Assembly: GCA_947044405.1 (NCBI GenBank)
Contig: CAMRHE010000169.1
Span: 3,782,501 to 3,846,500 of the forward strand
Source of the DNA: Leptodactylus fallax
Taxonomy: Eukaryota > Chordata > Amphibia > Anura > Leptodactylidae
Length of the DNA stretch: 64,000 nucleotides
Direction: 5' to 3'
Positions 59,416 through 64,000 of this stretch are shown one piece after another. A program made the position numbers and the translations under genes. Numbering within the stretch: position 1 is the stretch's first letter; the number at the start of each line of letters is the position of its first letter. The notes beneath the pieces were generated by a model. That model was given only the letters and a program-made list of their open reading frames with translations, was not told the origin of the DNA and made no database searches.

Positions 59416-60142
59416 TTAAAGGGCTTATCCAGTAATTGGGCAAACCACAGAGAAGGTCAGGGGAGGTTTAACAACACTTTGATGTCTGTTTACTCTCGCA
59501 CCATGCCTTCGTCATCGAAAATCCTGCACCCCATGTGTCTGCTGAGACTAATCAGTGGCCTCATCAGTCGTTGGATAGGAATCGGTGATGTTTCTCACAT
59601 ACAGGTGCATCTCAATAAATTAGAATATTTTTGAATAGTTCATTCATTTCAGTAATTCAGTAATACAATTCATAATCAGCGTCTTCCATGATTGTATATC
59701 CTACTGAACCAGACTGAGGGACCATTTAAAGGCTTAGGAAACCTTGGCAGGTGACACACTGAATTTACAATATGGAACTTTTTCACAATATTCAAATTTT
59801 CTTAGATTTGGGTTTTCATTACCTGTAATCCATAGTCAACAGTTACAGAAATAAAACACTTGAAATAGAACACTCTGTGTGTAAAGAATCTAGAAAATAT
59901 AGGAGGTGACTTTTTTAATTCAATTACTGAAAGAAATAAACGTTTCAAAGATATTCTAATTTATTGAGATGCATCTGTATATCACTGGTTCCTTTCCAGC
60001 AACTGCTGGGCATCACATGCGACTGAACGGACAGCGTCAGTGGACAACAAAGCACCGAGGACAGGTGAGTATGATTTTCTTTTATGTTACACCTTTCCCA
60101 GCCTTATCCATGGTTTTTCCAATTCCTGGACAACCCCTTTAA
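59416..60142. mobile_element. T2-like MITE in MELTF intron, hosting a mariner-type MITE
   Basis: TTAA at 59416-59419 and 60139-60142 bound ends TTAAAGGGCTTATCCAG and CTGGACAACCCCTTTAA. A 376-bp element at 59602-59977 interrupts it. Confidence 0.8.
59600..59979. mobile_element. Tc1/mariner-type MITE, 376 bp
   Basis: Terminal inverted repeats CAGGTGCATCTCAATAAATT and AATTTATTGAGATGCATCTG, with TA duplicated on both sides. No coding sequence. It is nested in the T2-like MITE and therefore younger. Confidence 0.93.
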
Positions 60143-60888
60143 AGTTCTACCCTTAAATACAGTGGCATACAGTTCGCAAATACAAAATATGTTTTCAATT
60201 ATTTTCAGTCTTTACTGCAGTATATGAAATAAATGTGCCTATTTAACCTGGAAACTGTCATCAAGCTGTTGTTGATGCGTCAGTCAGTACTTCTCATGTA
60301 TTTCGATAGTTGTAAATTATTATGTTTTGGTCATCTTTACTTCACAGTAAGTGACATATTGAACTACAGTATATGATGTTATGATTTAATAGCATTGGAT
60401 TTTAGAACTAAAATCACACTGAGAAAGACCTGCAAAAGACATTTTGAATATCTGTATTTTCATGTTTTGCAAAATGTAACTTTAATGTTTAAATATTGTA
60501 TTGTGTTGGAATTCTATGAAAGTACCAAATACAAAAAAAAAATAAAAATCACCAGCCTAGTGGATTCACAGATGGTGAAAGTGAAGCTCCTGGTATTCAC
60601 ACTAATAGAAGAAGTAAAATCTGTCTTCTTTGTCCAGAAATGTGTGAATATAACCTAATATTTATATCAGGGAAGTACATTTGCTGATTGCCATCTTCAC
60701 AGCTTCCTGGAGAGAGCACAGAATGTCATAAGAGGTGCCTACATTTTGCTGACACTGCAGCTGAGAATTTAAAGCGTACCTCCAATTATAAACTGCGTTT
60801 TATAAATGAATAGTACAGGTCAATATAAAAAAGACTTTGTAATATATCTTATTAAAGAAATGTATTTCCTTCTCTACTTACAGTGGGT
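60143..60888. other. MELTF intron, unassigned
   Basis: No splice-supported exon or recognisable transposon end was seen. Confidence 0.5.
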
Positions 60889-62096
60889 ATGGAAAGTATT
60901 CAGATCCCTTTAAATTTTTCACTCTTTGTTTCACTGCAACCATTTGCTAAAAGCAAAAAAGTTCATTTTATTTCTCATTACTGTACACTCAGCACCCCAT
61001 CTTGACAGAAACAAAACAGAAATGTAGTTATTTTTGCAAATTTATTAAAAAAGAAAAACTGAAATACAATTCCACATGGTCATAATTATTCAGACCCTTT
61101 GCTCAGTATTGAGTAGAAGCACCCTTTTGAGCTAGTACAGCCATGAGTCTTCTTGGGAATGATGCAACAAGTTTTTCACATCTGGATTTGGGGATCCTCT
61201 GTCACTCTTTCTTGCAGATCCTCTCCAGTTCCGTCAGGATGGATGGTGAACGTTTTTGGACAGCCATTTTTAGGTCTCTCCAAAGATTCTCAATTGGGTT
61301 GAGGTCAGGGCTCTGGCTGGGCCGGTCAAGAATGATCACAGAGTTGTTCCGAAGCCACGCCTTTGTTATTTTAGCTGTGTGCTTAGGGTCATTGTCTTGT
61401 TGGAAGGTGAACCTTCGGCCCAGTCTGAGGTCCAAAGCACTCTGGAAGAGGTTTTCTTCCAGGATATCTCTGTACTTGGCCGCATTCATCTTTTCTTCAA
61501 TTGCAACCAGTCGTCCTGTCCCTGCAGCTGAAAAACACCCCCTAGCATGATGCTTCCACCACCATGTTTCACTGTTGGGATTGTATTGGGCAGGTGATGA
61601 GCAGTGCCTGGTTTTCTCCACACATACCGCTTAGAATTAATGCCAAAAAGTTCTTTCATACGGGCTTTCATATGTCTTGCACTGAGGAAAGGCTTCCTTC
61701 GGGCCCCGACTGGTGGAGGGCTGCAGTGATAGTTGACTTTGTGTAACTTTTTCCCATCTCCCTACTGCATCTCTGGAGCTCAGCCACAGTGATCTTTGGG
61801 TTCTTCTTTACCTCTCTCATCAAGGCTCTTCTCCCACAATTGCTCAGTTTGGCTGGACGGCCAGGTCTAGGAAGAGTTCTGGTCATCCCAAACTTATGAC
61901 CATGTGATATTTCAGTTTTTCTTTTTTAATAAATTTGCAAAAATATCTACATTTCTGTTTTTTTTTCTGTCAAGATGGGGTGCTGAGTGTACATTAATGA
62001 GAAATAAAATGAACTTTTTTGCTTTTAGCAAATGGCTGCAATGAAACAAAGAGTGAAAAATGTAAAGGGGTCTGAATACTTTCCGTACCCACTGTA
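60889..62096 (-). mobile_element. Internally deleted Tc1 in MELTF intron
   Basis: Ends TACAGTGGGTATGGAAAGTA and TTTCCGTACCCACTGTA are inverted and flanked by TA. It is the same family as 36614-38482 but 1.2 kb, because most of the 5' leader and N-terminal coding region are deleted (junction near 61890). Confidence 0.9.
61103..61890 (-). pseudogene. Tc1 transposase remnant
   Basis: Starts within the DNA-binding linker (TRTLPRPGRPAKLS) and runs in several frames to the stop at 61103-61105. A deletion joins the region after the second helix-turn-helix directly to [12 protein letters not shown], removing the WSDETK motif with the first catalytic Asp. QQDNDPKH and LNPIENLW are kept; a stop follows ICKKE at 61202. 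Confidence 0.9.
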
Positions 62097-62404
62097 TTGA
62101 GATGGTCTCCTTCTCCTTATCTTCACTCAAGCTATGTGGTTACATAAAACTTTCTCCGTATTCACCTCACACACAAAAGTCTATTGAGAGGGGAGGGGGA
62201 GGAAGAGGTCGTTACATGATTCTGTGCACTGGTAGACTGGTGTCTTGCGACATAGCAGTGTTAAAAGAGCTACCTGACTTACTGAATAGCAGAGTGCAGC
62301 AGCTGCAATTATTTCTAGGTCTCTGCCAGCAGCCTTTTCCTCCCCAATAAATAGACTGATATGTAAAAAGTTACTCAACAAGAGTAGATGGAAACATATT
62401 TCTT

Positions 62405-62570
62405 ACGCTAGGTTCACACTAGTGTTCAGGTTTCTGTTCTTCAGGTCCACTTAGGGACCTGTAAAACGGAAACCCTATCCACTTAAAAAGCAGTTACCTG
62501 CGGAAACCCACGGACCCCCATAGACTATAATGGAGTCCACCCAAAATCGTCAGAGAGAAAAGTCCTGCTT
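62405..62570. repeat. Interspersed repeat, 'GCTAGGTTCACAC' family, copy 3
   Basis: Begins GCTAGGTTCACACTAGTGTT and contains CGGAAACCCACGGACCCC and AGAGAGAAAAGTCCTGC, both also in copy 1 or 2. Confidence 0.75.
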
Positions 62571-63057
62571 GCACTATTGAGCTATTATGTTGTGTAAACA
62601 TTGGCCCACTGCGGGTGGGGTTGCGTACACATGCAGTTACTGCATGGAGGTCACTAAGTATGCTACAAGAAACGTAAGAGATTAATATCTCTGTCTGCCC
62701 CAGTCATAACATTATGGTATTAACAGTTATGCAATTCAGAATCTCATAACTGAAAAGTCTTCAAAGAAGAGTTTCACTTTTAAATAAGCAGTTTAAGATT
62801 TTAAAGGAGAGTCCATTAAGGTAATTATCAGCAAATGGGCCATGTATAGCCTTGCTCTGCATATGTTGTGTACGTCAGGGATATTCTAAGTAAACACTAT
62901 ATGGTTAATATACGCATGCTTGATATGGTATCACAATTCTAATTGGATATGATGTCACCTAGTTTGAACTTTAAGACCTGCCACTATAAACAGATCACTG
63001 TAGGATTTCTCTAGAGACTTCACACATGTGCCAAACTGTACCTACCCCAGGGGGTAC
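62571..63057. other. MELTF intron, unassigned
   Basis: No exon or repeat end recognised. Confidence 0.5.
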
Positions 63058-63350
63058 TTAAAGGGGTTGTCCTGGCAAAAATGGACATTAAATTTATTTC
63101 AATAGGCCGAGGGAGGGGGAAAAAAAAAAAAAAATCATACTCACTTTTCCCCAATGCTCAGTGCGGTCCGGTCTTCTCGGTCCAGTGTTGACATGTGACC
63201 GCTGAGGACAATCAACGGCCTCAGCGGAACTCAGCAAGAGACCCGTGAGAAGACGTCAGAACAGGAGGAACAGCCTGCGCTGGGAGGACACCGGAGCACC
63301 GAGGACAGGTGAGTATGATTTTTTAAATTTTTTTTCACCTCCCCCAGCAT
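63058..63350. mobile_element. T2-like MITE, right end lost
   Basis: Left end TTAAAGGGGTTGTCCTGG is clear. The interior has the CATACTCAC ... GGACAGGTGAGTATG palindromic arms common to this group (compare 12500-12690 and 60050-60075). The sequence degrades near 63350 without a TTAA end. Confidence 0.7.
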
Positions 63351-63500
63351 ATTTAAAATAAAAAATATGTATATATCCTTGTTTGGGATCATAATGAAAA
63401 TCTACCATAAGAGAAGTAACTATAGTCGGAGGGGCTAGAATGCTGTACTGCTCAACTACTAATATCTAGAATGGAGACATAGAAATAGTATAAGAAATAC

Positions 63501-63565
63501 CATCAGTATTTTCAAAAACCGTGCTGTGCTTCACAAACGCCACATCTCCTTTCTCAACCAGACAC
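63501..63565 (-). CDS. MELTF: MELTF exon, C-lobe (65 bp)
   Basis: Acceptor GACTGCAG and donor GTATTTCT flank 65 bp encoding [20 protein letters not shown] and D. This is the short transferrin-family exon with GDVAFVKH, whose His in transferrins is an iron ligand and is kept here. It ends in phase 1, which fits the phase-1 start of the exon at 59367. Confidence 0.93.
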
Positions 63566-63818
63566 CTGCAGTCATAGACAGAAACAATTTGAAAAGGATA
63601 TTCAGCATTTGCTACAACTCAAGTAGACAGACACAGACATTTATGTGAATATTTTGAAAACCAGAATAGAATAACCTAGTCTAATACTGTATTTCTATAA
63701 AAGTGTGTATTTTCAACACTTGGAGAATGTCTCTATGAGGAACAGGATGTACTAACCCCTTCTCTACCTCAGAATACCCAGGATTGTTAGTGTAGACCTC
63801 AATGATGACCAGTAACCC

Positions 63819-64000
63819 TTAGGCTGAGGCCCCACGTTGTGGAAAAGCTGCTTTTTTTGTTGCAGATTTTTCTGTGTTTTTTTTGAGCAGCAGTGGCTAC
63901 AAAAGGAATGGAAAATATTGTACAATTACAATTAACCTTTTCCTCTCTGCTCAATCCACTCCTAGCTTTGGCTCAAAAAAACAGAGCAAAATCTGCAACA
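63819..64000. repeat. MITE, 'GGGGCCTTAGCCTAA' family, copy 4, cut by window edge
   Basis: Begins TTAGGCTGAGGCCCCACGTT, the inverted form of the family end, and continues to the window end in the MELTF intron. Confidence 0.6.

Larger units (their letters stand above)
57401..64000 (-). other. MELTF: Melanotransferrin gene, last four coding exons with introns
   Basis: MELTF is a GPI-anchored, cell-surface member of the transferrin family. Four exons on the minus strand (63501-63565, 59180-59367, 57976-58165, 57401-57468) join in frame with GT/AG splice sites. Their product follows the end of the transferrin C-lobe and then a hydrophobic GPI-signal-like tail rather than the soluble-transferrin end. 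The first intron here is about 4.1 kb and carries MITEs and a dead Tc1. Upstream exons lie beyond the window. No frameshift or stop occurs in the exons. Confidence 0.9.

Overview
The window looks like vertebrate, most probably frog (anuran), genomic DNA. It has no bacterial-style operons. It carries spliced host exons embedded in a very dense, layered set of transposable elements: L1 and CR1 LINEs, Ty3/Gypsy, solo LTRs, at least seven Tc1 elements or relics, hAT elements, many TTAA-flanked inverted-repeat MITEs resembling the Xenopus T2 (Kolobok-type) group, a tRNA-headed SINE and a Penelope-like element. The species cannot be named from sequence alone.

Host genes. The right end (57401-64000, minus strand) holds the last four coding exons of melanotransferrin (MELTF), the GPI-anchored transferrin-family protein. 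Splice sites, phases and protein sequence all fit, and the final exon supplies a hydrophobic GPI-signal-like tail. A second pair of candidate minus-strand exons (30972-31231) encodes a hydrophobic C-terminus of a gene I cannot name.

Layout, left to right. 1-5609: a Ty3/Gypsy element with PNMA-like gag, broken by stops and frameshifts. 6395-9213: L1 and CR1 relics. 9214-10868: a Tc1 element with an intact 339-aa transposase but a rearranged, palindromic left end. 10867-11660: TA-rich repeats. 11732-15932: a T2-like MITE containing a composite hAT-like element (12066-15847), which itself holds T2-like MITEs, a solo LTR and a minisatellite. 16225-18345: hAT end, T2-like MITE and minisatellite. 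18401-27665: a second, inverted copy of the composite hAT, containing an LTR-like piece into which a nearly full-length L1 (19489-25725, 14-bp target duplication) has jumped; next to it lies an anomalous G-homopolymer tract. 28047-30545: anuran MITE families and a microsatellite. 31574-33905: Tc1 relics hosting a hAT element with a perfect 8-bp duplication. 35486-36437: a Penelope-like insertion with a hammerhead-ribozyme motif. 36614-40807: two dead Tc1 elements, one split by a SINE. 43725-53740: an L1 with a 14-bp duplication, interrupted by a second L1 in opposite orientation, itself interrupted by a solo LTR. 53931-54949: a fold-back derivative of a Sleeping-Beauty-type Tc1. 55788-64000: MELTF with MITE-loaded introns.

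Most of the window is explained as insertion within insertion, and target-site duplications let the order be read. The most noteworthy items are the ribozyme-bearing retroelement, the composite hAT that multiplied with its cargo, the two fold-back Tc1 derivatives, and the L1-in-L1 nest.
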